DNA from: Kiloniellales bacterium
GTDB taxonomy: Bacteria > Pseudomonadota > Alphaproteobacteria > Kiloniellales > JAKSBE01
Length of the DNA: 64,000 bases
Assembly (NCBI GenBank): GCA_030066685.1
Contig: JASJBF010000026.1
Span: 62,001-126,000, forward strand
Direction: 5' to 3'
The notes below the pieces were generated by a model. The model searched no databases. It saw nothing but the letters and a program-made list of their open reading frames with translations, and was not told where the DNA came from. This document shows, piece by piece, positions 16,736-25,203 of this stretch. Positions within the stretch are counted from its first letter, which is position 1. Every line of letters begins with the position of its first letter. Both the position numbers and the translations under genes were made by a program.

Positions 16736-17388
16736 TGGACGCCAAGGAAATCATCGCCCGCCGCGTCGCGCGGGAAATCCGGCCGAACACCCTGGTCAAC
16801 CTCGGCATCGGCCTGCCCAGCCTGGTCGCCAACCACCTGCCCGACGAGGTGCAGGTCTTCTTCCAGGCCGAGAACGGGGTCATCGGGCTCGGCGCCCGCC
16901 CGCCCGAGGGCATGGAGGACCCCAACCTCACCGACGCCGGCGGCGGCTTCGTGACCGCGGTGCCGGGCGCGGCCGCGATCGACAGCGCCATGAGCTTCGG
17001 CCTGATCCGCGGCGGCCACCTCGACATGACCGTGCTCGGCGGCCTTCAGGTCGACGAGCGCGGCTACCTCGCCAACTGGATGGTTCCGGGCAAGATGGTG
17101 CCCGGCATGGGCGGCGCCATGGACCTGGTGGCCGGCGCGAAGCGCGTCGTGGTGGCGATGGTCCACACTGCGAAGGGCAATCCCAAGATCGTGCCGGAGT
17201 GCAGCCTGCCGCTGACCGCGGTGCGCCGGGTCAGCCTGATCGTCACCGAGATGGCGGTGATCGAGCCGACCGCCGACGGACTGGTCCTGCGCGAGCGCGG
17301 CCCGGGCGTCTCGGTAGAGGAGATCGAGGCCGCGACCGCCGCCTCGCTCATCCAGCTGGGCGAGGTCCCGGAGATGACCCTGGCCTGA
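16735..17388 (+). CDS. atoA: Acetate/acetoacetate CoA-transferase beta subunit
   Basis: A 217-residue partner of AtoD. The catalytic Glu that forms the glutamyl-CoA intermediate is in FQAENGVIGLG (about E45), and the family block HLDMTVLGGLQVDERGYLAN and PGKMVPGMGGAMDLV is intact. Its length matches E. coli AtoA (about 216). The start overlaps the alpha-subunit stop by one base. This pair, the LysE gene and an orphan separate the two parts of the ebo set, but no metabolic reason for that placement is visible. Confidence 0.88.
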   Translation: MDAKEIIARRVAREIRPNTLVNLGIGLPSLVANHLPDEVQVFFQAENGVIGLGARPPEGMEDPNLTDAGGGFVTAVPGAAAIDSAMSFGLIRGGHLDMTVLGGLQVDERGYLANWMVPGKMVPGMGGAMDLVAGAKRVVVAMVHTAKGNPKIVPECSLPLTAVRRVSLIVTEMAVIEPTADGLVLRERGPGVSVEEIEAATAASLIQLGEVPEMTLA

Positions 17389-17484
17389 GCGCCGGCGGTC
17401 AAGGGTCAGGATGGCAAGTCGCGGCTGGACAGATGGCGGGAACCCGGTGTTTGCTGCGTGGGGACTGAGCTGGGGAGTCGCCGC

Positions 17485-18096
17485 ATGTCCATCGAGTTTC
17501 TGATCACGTCCTTCATCGTCGTCGTCGCGCCGGGGACCGGCGTGATCTACACCTTGTCCTGCGGCCTGGCGCGCGGCGCCCGGGCCAGCGTCGCCGCGGC
17601 GCTGGGCTGCACGGTGGGGATCCTCCCCCACGTGACGGCGGCGATCCTCGGGCTGGCGGCCCTGCTCCACACCAGCGCCCTCGCCTTCCAGGTCTTCAAG
17701 TATCTGGGGCTGGCCTATCTGCTCTACCTGGCCTGGACCACGCTCAAGGACAAGGAGTCGCTCTCGGTCGAGCCGGCGGAGGCGCGGCGCAGCGCGGTCA
17801 AGATCGCGGTTCGGGGCTTCCTGATCAACATCCTCAACCCCAAGCTCTCGATCTTCTTCCTGGCCTTCCTGCCCCAGTTCGTGCCCGCCGACGCCGCCCT
17901 GCCGCTGCTCCGCATGACCGGCCTTAGCGCCGTTTTCATGCTGATGACCTTCGTGGTCTTCGTCGGCTACGGCGTCTTCGCCGCGGCGGTCCGGCAGCAC
18001 GTCATCACCCGCCCCGCGGTCATGACCTGGCTGCGCCGCGCCTTCGCCGGTGCCTTCGCCGGCCTGGGCGTGAAGCTGGCGTTCTCGGAGCGGTGA
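17485..18096 (+). CDS. LysE/RhtB-family exporter
   Basis: A 203-residue inner-membrane protein with about six hydrophobic segments. The N-terminal VVVAPGTGVIYTLSCGLARG matches the LysE/RhtB signature (PGP-like turn followed by GxxRG), and FLINILNPKLSIFFLAFLPQ (about 114-133) is the second conserved family block. The ATG at 17485 is preceded by GGGGAG at seven bases; the frame's earlier start at 17458 is unsupported. Family members export amino acids or related small metabolites by proton exchange. It lies 96 bases after atoA on the same strand, within the interval between the two ebo gene groups, so an export role linked to ebo products is conceivable but unproven. Confidence 0.88.
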   Translation: MSIEFLITSFIVVVAPGTGVIYTLSCGLARGARASVAAALGCTVGILPHVTAAILGLAALLHTSALAFQVFKYLGLAYLLYLAWTTLKDKESLSVEPAEARRSAVKIAVRGFLINILNPKLSIFFLAFLPQFVPADAALPLLRMTGLSAVFMLMTFVVFVGYGVFAAAVRQHVITRPAVMTWLRRAFAGAFAGLGVKLAFSER

Positions 18097-18285
18097 GGCG
18101 GCCGACGTCTTGTGGCAGCTTGAATGAGGTGACCGAGCTCGCCCGGAGAAGTTTCCCGCCATCCTACGGGTCGCAGATCGGCAGTCCGCCGATCCGATCG
18201 AAGCTGCCAAACGTGACGGCATTCGATCGTTGTCTCGATCGGACTGCGGAACAAAAAGGGCAGCGAGCGTCTTGGGAGGATCTCG

Positions 18286-18885
18286 TCATCGACCCTGTTC
18301 CGGCTCGAAACGCCCGAGCACTTCGAAGTCGTGAGCGGTCGCAAGGACCGGGATTGGCTTGACCAGGTCTTGCGAGCGCAGCGTCTCCTCGATCAGAAGG
18401 ACAAACTTGCTCATCACCAAGTTCTGCGCCGTGTCGTAAAGGGCCTTGTAACTCTTGTCCTTCCAGATTTGCTCTTGGTGATACCAATCGAAGTCCTTCT
18501 GGACGCTCTCCAGGCCCGTCAAGGTCATGTCTGGGACGTCCGGCGATTGCCAATCGGAGAGCCAGTCCAGGTCGTTCTCGTCCCTCCTGTAGCGGTCGTA
18601 GCCAAAGAAGTCGACGTACCACCGATCGGGGTTGATGTCGAAGCCGTTCATCTCGAGGTAGACGGCCTCAATGCGGAGTTTGGTCTCACATAAAGATATG
18701 AATTCGTTGAGTCTTGCAGCCATCGAGGCCGTTGAATTCGAGAAGCTGTGCCCGACCAAGCTCGCAAAGGGGCCGCGTTTGTCGGTCGTAATGTAGTCTT
18801 CGAGTTGCCTGACAGCCCCTAGGTGGTCTTTGGCCTGGAAGCGGTCGAAAGTCAGAACCCACGGATTCCATTCGTTTTCGCTCAC
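18286..18885 (-). CDS. Uncharacterised soluble protein (orphan)
   Basis: A 199-residue protein I do not recognise, beginning with GTG at 18885 behind an AGGGAGTC ribosome-binding site. It is acidic and rich in Asp, Tyr and Trp (GYDRYRRDENDLDWLSDW, about 94-111) and has no signal peptide, membrane span or known motif. Codon use is less GC-biased than in the ebo or ato genes, like the orphans at 11335 and 57943. It is flanked by the LysE gene (convergent) and eboC (same strand, 161 bases away). It probably belongs to an accessory insertion between the ebo groups. Confidence 0.6.
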   Translation of the reverse strand: MSENEWNPWVLTFDRFQAKDHLGAVRQLEDYITTDKRGPFASLVGHSFSNSTASMAARLNEFISLCETKLRIEAVYLEMNGFDINPDRWYVDFFGYDRYRRDENDLDWLSDWQSPDVPDMTLTGLESVQKDFDWYHQEQIWKDKSYKALYDTAQNLVMSKFVLLIEETLRSQDLVKPIPVLATAHDFEVLGRFEPEQGR

Positions 18886-19046
18886 GGAACGGACTCCCTT
18901 GTCAGCAGCAGGTCATCGAAGGTCGGGCAATAGGCTCGCTCATGGACCCTATTGGGTCCTCACGACGGCCACGAGCTTATACGCATTTCGCGGTCGATCA
19001 GATAGCTGCCCGTGATCGGAAGTCTTCGCGCCTTGGAAATTCGCCT

Positions 19047-19919
19047 TTAAGTCCCCGCCACGTAGCGCTGCAAACCCAGCGTGACGAAGAACCCGAGCAG
19101 GGCCAGGCCGGCCAGGCCGAGGTTGCCGGTGCCGGCGATCAGCATGGCGTCGTAGAGCGAGATCCCGGCGATCAGGCTGATCACGGCGCGCGGGATGTCG
19201 CCGGGGCCGCGGCGGCGGATCAGCCAGAGCGCCAGCGCCATCCAGGCGGCCAGGGGCAGCAGGTAGGCTATCACCAAGGGATAGGCGCCGGCCAGGAACA
19301 GGCCGTAGGCGAGCGGCGCGGCCAGGAAGAGCAGCGGCCAGAGGTTCTTGACTTCGCCCAGGTTCTCCTGCTTGGCGACATAGGTCAGGCCGATCACGTA
19401 GCAGAGCAGCAGGGCGCCGCCGAGGATCACCGCCGGCGGCAGGGGCAGGGCGATGGCCAGGCCGGTGGCGACGTAGACGAGGAAGCGGCAGGCGCCCATG
19501 ACCACCGGGCTCAAGGGGTTGGCCTTGTGGTACCAGTCGTAGAACACGATGGCCGCGGCCAGCGCCAGGCCGCCGAGCAGCGGCCAGACCCCGGTGCCGC
19601 CTTCGACCCCGAAGCCGGTCCAGGCCAGGCAGGCGACGCCCAGGCCCAGCATGCCGAAGCCCAGGGCGTAGACCGTGGCGCGGGAGACCCGGCCGGCCGG
19701 GATCGGCCGCTCCGGGCGCTCGCGGGCGTCGATCTCGGCGTCGAAGGCGTCGTTGAGATACATGCCGCCGACGTAGAAAAGGGTCAGCCCGGCCAGCAGC
19801 GCCGGGACCCGATCGTCGCTCAGCGCTCCGCCGGCCAGCACCAGCGCCGCCAGCATGTTGGTCCAGACCGTCGGCAGGTTCGACACCCGCCCCAAGCTCA
19901 AGGCATCGCGCAAGGTCAT
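19047..19919 (-). CDS. eboC: EboC: UbiA-like prenyltransferase of the ebo cluster
   Basis: A 290-residue inner-membrane protein with eight or nine hydrophobic segments and the UbiA fold. The first Asp-rich motif is intact (MYLNDAFDAEIDARERPERP, about 54-73). The second, normally DxxxD, reads FYDWYHKANPLSPVVMGACR (about 127-146), a His/Lys-containing variant I associate with EboC. The opening LGRVSNLPTVWTNMLAAL is also typical of EboC and its relatives. Members of the superfamily join polyprenyl diphosphates to an acceptor in the membrane; the EboC reaction is unknown. It lies on the same strand as eboD and eboE, separated from eboE by 232 bases containing a repeat. Confidence 0.87.
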   Translation of the reverse strand: MTLRDALSLGRVSNLPTVWTNMLAALVLAGGALSDDRVPALLAGLTLFYVGGMYLNDAFDAEIDARERPERPIPAGRVSRATVYALGFGMLGLGVACLAWTGFGVEGGTGVWPLLGGLALAAAIVFYDWYHKANPLSPVVMGACRFLVYVATGLAIALPLPPAVILGGALLLCYVIGLTYVAKQENLGEVKNLWPLLFLAAPLAYGLFLAGAYPLVIAYLLPLAAWMALALWLIRRRGPGDIPRAVISLIAGISLYDAMLIAGTGNLGLAGLALLGFFVTLGLQRYVAGT

Positions 19920-19966
19920 GGGGCGGTGGCCAGGGAAACGTCGACGTGAGGGACGGACTCAACTAG

Positions 19967-20095
19967 CCCTCCCCCCTTGAGGGGGAGGGTGCGGGTGGGG
20001 GGTATCGCGAAGCGACCAGGCGATATCGAGATGTTCTGTGCGGCCTTACGGCCGCCACCCCCACCTCTGTCCTCCCCCCTCAAGGGGGAGGAAGG
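19967..20095. repeat. Intergenic repeat family C, copy 1
   Basis: Pyrimidine-rich and purine-rich arms CCCTCCCCCCTTGAGGGGGA and CTCCCCCCTCAAGGGGGAGG each form a hairpin and flank a central palindrome (GGCCTTACGGCC). Related copies lie at 33335-33442, 34121-34243 and 55591-55693. This copy separates eboE from eboC on the same strand. Confidence 0.75.
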
Positions 20096-20151
20096 ACGCC
20101 GTTGTCGCCTCGGGAGTCCAAGAGGCCGATCCGCGCGGACACGCAGACTCA

Positions 20152-21336
20152 TCACGCCAGCTGCTCCCGCACCCAGTTGAGCTCGCGGGCGATGGCGGTG
20201 CCGACCTCGGCCTGGCGGTAGCGCTCGGGCAGGACGTCCCAGGTGTAGGTCTCGACCTCCAGCTGGTCGGTCACCGGCTCGGCCCGATGGAGCGCGAGGA
20301 TCTCGCGCAGGAAGGCCTGCGTGGTGCCGAAGTCCTGCATCGCCTCCAGGAAGATCGGCACGTGGAAGTGGATCCGCCACTCCCGCCCCCCTGCCCCTTC
20401 GGCCTGCGCCAGGGCCTCGGGCAGGTCGAGGTAGCGGGTCAGGCCCTCGGGCCCGCGCTCGACCGTCTGGTGCAGGTAGACCGGCTCGGCGAAGGGCGCC
20501 AGCTGGTCGCGGGTCTCGGCGCCGACCGATGGAATGCGCAGGGCGGCGCTGAGCTGCAGCTTGGCGATGCGGATCCCGGCGGCGCGCAGCCGGGCCAGGC
20601 TGTCGCGCGGGTCCTCGAACTCCACCGCGGCATGGCAGACGTCGTAGCAGACCCCCAGGTGGCGGCGCAGCGCGGCCTCGGCCTGGGGCTCGGACAGGCC
20701 GCTCAGGGCGGCGAGCCGGGCGGCGGCCGCGGCGGAGAAGAGCCGGCCCTCGAAGTAGTCGACCGTCTCGGCGATCGTTTCTAGAAAGCAGCAGGGCTCC
20801 GGCTCCAGGGCCAGGACGATGTGCCGGCCGCGCCGGTCTTCGATGGCGACCAGCTCGGCGACGTGGCGGATCAGGTTCTCGGTGATCGCCTCCACGCGTC
20901 CTTCCGCCCAGGGCTTGAAGGTCCCAGGCACGGTCGAGACGCTGCCCTCCAGGCCCTCCGGCAGGAAGATCGCCAGGATCTCGGCCAGGCGGTTGCTGTA
21001 GAGCAGGCGTTCCTCCTCGCTCCAGTCCGGGCGGTAGGCGCCCTCCTTGACGCTGGCGCCGTGGAAGGTGCCGTAGGGGAAGCCGTTCAGGGTGAAGACG
21101 TAGTAGGGCCCCTCGTCGAGCAGGGCCTGCAGCTCCTCGAGGGCCGCCGGCTGGATCAGCGCCTCGGCGGCGGCCGCCGAGAGCCGCAGCCCCAGGCCCA
21201 AGGGCGCCGCCGGCGCGACCGCCGCCTTGACCGTCGGCAGGTGCCGGCGCAGGCCGTCGAGGACCTCGGGCCAGGTCTCTCCGGGGTGGATGTTGCTGCA
21301 GTAGGTGAGCTGGCCCAGCCCGCCGTCCAGGCGCAT
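20152..21336 (-). CDS. eboE: EboE: TIM-barrel metabolite traffic protein
   Basis: A 394-residue protein of the xylose-isomerase-like TIM-barrel group. It opens with GGLGQLTYCSNIHPGETW, a start I associate with EboE, followed by VFTLNGFPYGTFHGASVKEG, VLALEPEPCCFLE and REWRIHFHVPIF. The conserved Glu, His and Asp residues (EPEP, CYDVCHAAVEFED, HFHVPIF) could bind a divalent metal. The ATG at 21336 overlaps the eboD stop (TGATG), so translation is coupled. The longer open frame to 21789 is a shadow of eboD. It presumably acts on a sugar-like intermediate together with EboD; the substrate is unknown. Confidence 0.87.
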   Translation of the reverse strand: MRLDGGLGQLTYCSNIHPGETWPEVLDGLRRHLPTVKAAVAPAAPLGLGLRLSAAAAEALIQPAALEELQALLDEGPYYVFTLNGFPYGTFHGASVKEGAYRPDWSEEERLLYSNRLAEILAIFLPEGLEGSVSTVPGTFKPWAEGRVEAITENLIRHVAELVAIEDRRGRHIVLALEPEPCCFLETIAETVDYFEGRLFSAAAAARLAALSGLSEPQAEAALRRHLGVCYDVCHAAVEFEDPRDSLARLRAAGIRIAKLQLSAALRIPSVGAETRDQLAPFAEPVYLHQTVERGPEGLTRYLDLPEALAQAEGAGGREWRIHFHVPIFLEAMQDFGTTQAFLREILALHRAEPVTDQLEVETYTWDVLPERYRQAEVGTAIARELNWVREQLA

Positions 21337-22553
21337 CAATCGGCGGTCCGCTGCTTCAGCCAGGCGATGGCCTCGGCGACCAGGGCCTCGTCCATCTCGT
21401 GCACCTCGACGCCGGTGCCGATGCCGGCCAGCAGGGTGATGGTCAGCTCGCCGCCCAGGTGCTCCCGGAAGTCGCGCAGACCCTGCAGGACCGCGTGGCG
21501 GCCCTCGGCCTCGCGCTTGTCGAGCGCCGCGTGCCAGAGCTTGAAGCCCAGGTGCTCGAGCAGGAAGCAGATCCGCTCTTCCTCGGCCGGCTTCAAGAGG
21601 CCGCGCAGCACCGAGTAGCGGGCGTCTAGGGCCAGGCCGATGGCCACCGCCTCGCCGTGGCGCAGGTGGTGGCGAGTCATGGCCTCCAGCTTGTGCGCCG
21701 CCCAGTGGCCGTAGTCCAGGGGCCGGGCGCTGCCGGTCTCGAAGGGGTCGCCGCCCTGGGCGATCTGGTGCATGTGCAGCTCGGCGCAACGCCGGATCAG
21801 CTGGGCCATGGCCGCGCCCTCGAAGAGCGCCAAGTCGTCGGCGTTGCGCTCCAGCCAGGCGAAGAACTCGCCGTCGCGGATCAGCGCGACCTTAACCGCC
21901 TCGGCCATGCCGGCGATCTTGTCGCGGGCCGGCAGGGCGTCGATCATCTCCGCGTCGTTGAGGACCGCGAAGGGCGGCGCGAAGGTGCCGACGAAGTTCT
22001 TCTGGCCGTAGAGGTTGACCCCGTTCTTGACCCCGACGCCGGAATCGTTCTGGGCCAGCACCGTGGTCGGCACCCGGATGTGGCGCACGCCGCGGTGGGT
22101 GGTCGCCGCGACCAGGCCGACCGCGTCCAGCAGGGCGCCGCCGCCGACGCCGATGACGTAGGAATGCCGGTCGATGTGATGCTCGAACAGGGCCTGCTGC
22201 ATCTGCTCGACGAAGTAGAGCTCGGACTTCAGGCGCTCGCCGCCCGGCACCACGATGGGCGCGGCGACCAGCTCCATCCGGCCGACCCAGGCCTCGGCGT
22301 AGGCGGCGATCTCCCCGGCCAGCTCCGGGCGCACCGCCAGCAGCCCGTCGTCCAGGAAGACCAGGCAGCGGTGGCGCCGCGCGGGCTCCAGGCGCGCCAG
22401 GGCTTCAGCCAGGACCGGGTTGGCCGGGTCGAAGAGCGCGCGGGTGAAATGGACCGGGTAGTCGAAGGCAACGGCGAAGCGCTGCCAGTGGACCCCGTCC
22501 TGCATCGGGTCTTGCGTCCGGGACGGCTCCGTCCCCTCGAGGGTCTTCGTCAT
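21336..22553 (-). CDS. eboD: EboD: 3-dehydroquinate-synthase-like sugar phosphate cyclase
   Basis: A 405-residue cytosolic enzyme of the sugar phosphate cyclase superfamily. NAD-binding motifs are PGGERLKSE, GVGGGALLDAVGLVAATTHR and PTTVLAQNDSGVGVKNGVN. Candidate metal ligands are Glu in GMAEAVKVALI, His in LDYGHWAAHKLE and His in RHGEAVAIGL. The long N-terminal extension and the QNDSGVGVKNGVN form distinguish it from the housekeeping AroB, which is expected elsewhere in the genome. A start at 22505 (MQDGVHW) is also possible. It heads the eboD-eboE-eboC group and is divergent from the TMEM220 gene. Confidence 0.87.
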   Translation of the reverse strand: MTKTLEGTEPSRTQDPMQDGVHWQRFAVAFDYPVHFTRALFDPANPVLAEALARLEPARRHRCLVFLDDGLLAVRPELAGEIAAYAEAWVGRMELVAAPIVVPGGERLKSELYFVEQMQQALFEHHIDRHSYVIGVGGGALLDAVGLVAATTHRGVRHIRVPTTVLAQNDSGVGVKNGVNLYGQKNFVGTFAPPFAVLNDAEMIDALPARDKIAGMAEAVKVALIRDGEFFAWLERNADDLALFEGAAMAQLIRRCAELHMHQIAQGGDPFETGSARPLDYGHWAAHKLEAMTRHHLRHGEAVAIGLALDARYSVLRGLLKPAEEERICFLLEHLGFKLWHAALDKREAEGRHAVLQGLRDFREHLGGELTITLLAGIGTGVEVHEMDEALVAEAIAWLKQRTAD

Positions 22554-22746
22554 GCGCTTCGCGCGGACCCGTCTTCGGCGGTGCCTCGGCGGGCCGCCGC
22601 CTTCGGGTCCCCTCCCACAGCTGGCCGACGGCCGGGCCTTGTTGTTTTCCTCGCCGTCGCAAGGACTCTATGCTAGGGGCGAAGAGGGAATCAACGGCCC
22701 CGTCGCAGCGCCGCTGCCTTGGGCCGCTCGTCCGGGAGGAGCGCCG

Positions 22747-23127
22747 ATGCGCATCGTGAACGCCGTGCTCTGCCTGCTGATGCTCGCCTTCGCGGCGGTG
22801 CAGTACAACGACCCCGACGCCGGCCTCTGGATGGTGATCTACGCCCTGCCCGCCGCCTGGGCCGCCCTGGCGGCCTGGCGTCCGGCAATGCTGCAGGAGC
22901 GCCCTGCGACTTTGGGCCTCGGGTTCTGCCTGCTCGCCGCCCTCGGCGGCGTCGCCCACTGGTGGCCGAGCGACGCCGGCTGGTGGCGCCAGGAGGTCTG
23001 GTGGGAGAGCGAGACCGCCCGCGAAGGCATGGGCCTGATGGCGGTCACCCTCGTCCTGGCCGTGGTCGCCCTGACCCGCTGGCTGGGGCGCGGCAAGGCC
23101 GGGCCGCTGGAGCGGCCGGCCGGGTAG
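22747..23127 (+). CDS. TMEM220-like small membrane protein
   Basis: A 126-residue inner-membrane protein with four hydrophobic segments. The opening MRIVNAVLCLLMLAFAAVQY followed by NDPDAGLW is the pattern I know from the transmembrane 220 family. A GGAGGAG ribosome-binding site precedes the ATG at 22747, so the longer frame from 22552, which would overlap the eboD start, is rejected. The function of this family is unknown. The gene lies six bases before the Asp/Glu racemase-family gene, so the two are probably cotranscribed. Confidence 0.8.
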   Translation: MRIVNAVLCLLMLAFAAVQYNDPDAGLWMVIYALPAAWAALAAWRPAMLQERPATLGLGFCLLAALGGVAHWWPSDAGWWRQEVWWESETAREGMGLMAVTLVLAVVALTRWLGRGKAGPLERPAG

Positions 23128-23133
23128 GACGCC

Positions 23134-23835
23134 ATGCCCCGGCACATCGGCATCGTCGCCTGCTCCGCCGAGGGCGCGGCGCTCTGCTACCGCACCATCT
23201 GTATCGAGGGCGCGGCGCTGCTCGGCTCGCACGCCCATCCCGAGGTCTCGCTGCACGGCCAGTCGCTGGCCAACTACACCGCCTGCCTGGAGCGCGGCGA
23301 CTGGCCGGGCGTGGCCGAGCTGATGCTGGACTCGGCGGAGAAGCTGGCCAGGACCGGCGCCGATTTCCTGATCTGCCCGGACAACACCATCCACAACGCG
23401 CTGCCCCACCTGGAGGGGCGCGCGCCGCTGCCCTGGCTGCACATCGCCGAGGTCGTCGCCGATCAGGCGGTCGCGCGCGGCTTCCGGCGCCTCGCCCTGA
23501 CCGGCACCCGCTGGCTGGTCGAGAGCGAGCTCTATCCGGAGAAGTTCGCGGCGCGCGGCCTGGCGGTCCTGCGCCCCGAGCCCGACGAGCGCGCGGAGAT
23601 CGACCGCATCATCATGGAGGAGCTGGTCTACGGCGTCTTCAAGCCTGAAGCCGTCACGTATTTCCAGCAGGTCATCGGGCGGCTGAAAGACGGGGGCTGC
23701 GACGCCGCGATCCTCGGCTGCACCGAGATCCCCCTGATCCTGGACGACTCGAATTCTCCGCTGCCGACCCTGGATTCCACGCGTCTGCTCGCCCGGGCGG
23801 CCCTGCATAAGGCGGTGGCGGGCGTGCCGGCCTAG
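23134..23835 (+). CDS. Aspartate/glutamate racemase family protein
   Basis: A 233-residue cytosolic enzyme. Two catalytic cysteines are in place: one in FLICPDNTIHNALPHLEG (about C89) and one in AAILGCTEIPLIL (about C189), the arrangement used for two-base proton transfer. The N-terminal HIGIVACSAEGAALCYRTIC also fits the family. Members racemise aspartate or glutamate or act on related acids; the exact substrate cannot be set from sequence. It follows the TMEM220-like gene by six bases. Confidence 0.88.
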   Translation: MPRHIGIVACSAEGAALCYRTICIEGAALLGSHAHPEVSLHGQSLANYTACLERGDWPGVAELMLDSAEKLARTGADFLICPDNTIHNALPHLEGRAPLPWLHIAEVVADQAVARGFRRLALTGTRWLVESELYPEKFAARGLAVLRPEPDERAEIDRIIMEELVYGVFKPEAVTYFQQVIGRLKDGGCDAAILGCTEIPLILDDSNSPLPTLDSTRLLARAALHKAVAGVPA

Positions 23836-24176
23836 GCTTCTCGGTCAGGACCGCAAAGCCGGCCCCTTGGGCTGGCCTGTGGCAATCGTCACAGCCGGGA
23901 GCGCGCGCGCGTGAGACGCTGAACGCGGTAGGGGACGAAGATCCATCATGGAGTTGGCGCCATGGCGGAGCCCCGCGAGCCGTCTCGGACGGCCTTTCCG
24001 GCAGCGACGGCCCGGGCCGGGCGGAGGATGCCCGGCGTGGCGAGCGAGCCCGGGCAGGGATCGAAATCCACTTGGTGTCTCTCGAGCACGATGAAATGTG
24101 GTCGGATCGACCTCATATCTTATTCGTGCCCTGAACGGTTGAATGAAAGCGGGACGGCGGCGTCCGGGGGGTCCTC
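23836..24176. other. Intergenic region with diverged hairpin repeat
   Basis: A 341-base gap upstream of the universal stress gene. At 24081-24130 it contains GAGCACGATGAAATG, then GACCTCATATC and a GTGCC end, an imperfect version of the perfect hairpin at 59952-60000 (GAGCACGATGATATGAGG). A short open frame at 23962-24186 has atypical composition and no convincing start site and is not called a gene. No specific promoter elements were recognised. Confidence 0.5.
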
Positions 24177-25061
24177 ATGGCGATGACAACGGTCTTGGTG
24201 CTGGTCGAGAGTTCCGAGCACGGGCGCCGCACGGTGCGGGCGGCCTTCCAGGCCGCGCGGCGCGACGGCGGCCATGTGGTCGGCCTCTATCCGGTGCCGC
24301 CCTCCGAGCGGCTGACCCCGCAGGCGATGTACTTCTCGCGCGCCTCGCTCGAGGTGCCGGGGCAGGACGGCCTGGCCATGCTGGACCGGGCCGAGCGCGA
24401 CGGCGGCGCCGGGGTCGAGACCGCGCGCCACGCCTTCGAGGAGGTTGCCGCCGAGATGGGTGCAACGCTGCAGGAGCGGCCGCCGAACCCGGGCAGGCTG
24501 ACCGCCTTCTTCCGGTCCCAGGCCGACGGCGATCCCGAGGCGGTGGCCGCGCTGGGCCGGGTCTTCGACCTGGTCGTGGTCCAGCAGCCGCGCGAGGATC
24601 CCGACCACCGGATCCGCAAGCTGCTGCGCGCGGTGCTCTTCCAGGCCGGGCGTCCGGTCCTGGTCGTGCCGCCCGATCCTTCGGCCTCCCTCGGCACGCG
24701 GCCGCTGATCGCCTGGAACGGCAGCGCCCGTTCGGCCCGGGCGGCGGCCATCGCGCGCAACTTTTTCGATGGCGCCCGGGAAATCGGGATCCTCTCGGTG
24801 CGCACCAAGAACGGCTCGGGGCCTTCGGCCCAGGACCTGGCGGACTACGTCGCCTGGCACGACATGAAGGCCAGCGTCCTCGAAGCGACGCTGGCGAACC
24901 ATCGTCTGGGCGACGTCTTCCTGCGCGAGGCCGGGCGTTTCGGCGCCGACCTCCTGGTCATGGGGGCCTACGCCCAGAGCCCCTTCCGGGAATCCCTGAC
25001 CGGCGGCGTCACCAACCACGTCCTCAGCCACGCCGCGCTGCCGGTCCTGATGACCCACTGA
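24177..25061 (+). CDS. Tandem universal stress protein (UspA domains)
   Basis: A 294-residue protein made of two consecutive Usp domains (about 1-150 and 155-294). Each starts with a hydrophobic strand (TTVLVLVESS; RPLIAWNGSARSARAAAIAR). The second ends with LVMGAYAQSPFRESLTGGVT, which keeps the G-x2-G-like nucleotide-binding turn and terminal Gly/Thr pattern of ATP-binding Usp proteins; the first is more degenerate (DLVVVQQPRED). A G-rich ribosome-binding site lies before the ATG at 24177. Tandem Usp proteins in alphaproteobacteria are general stress-survival factors; no specific partner is evident here. Confidence 0.88.
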   Translation: MAMTTVLVLVESSEHGRRTVRAAFQAARRDGGHVVGLYPVPPSERLTPQAMYFSRASLEVPGQDGLAMLDRAERDGGAGVETARHAFEEVAAEMGATLQERPPNPGRLTAFFRSQADGDPEAVAALGRVFDLVVVQQPREDPDHRIRKLLRAVLFQAGRPVLVVPPDPSASLGTRPLIAWNGSARSARAAAIARNFFDGAREIGILSVRTKNGSGPSAQDLADYVAWHDMKASVLEATLANHRLGDVFLREAGRFGADLLVMGAYAQSPFRESLTGGVTNHVLSHAALPVLMTH

Positions 25062-25203
25062 AGCGGGCGCGGGGCACGGCTCCATCTGTCTGAGATAGAT
25101 CGAAATATATTGTTCAATCGACTCCAATCCGGCGCAATCTGATCTAGTCTAAGGCGCGGCAGCGGCCCGGGTTCGAGCCTTCGATCGGCCAGGTGAGGCG
25201 TGC

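Noticed and set aside
23962-24186. A short open frame before the universal stress gene
   Set aside because: It has no convincing start site, atypical composition, and overlaps a diverged hairpin repeat.
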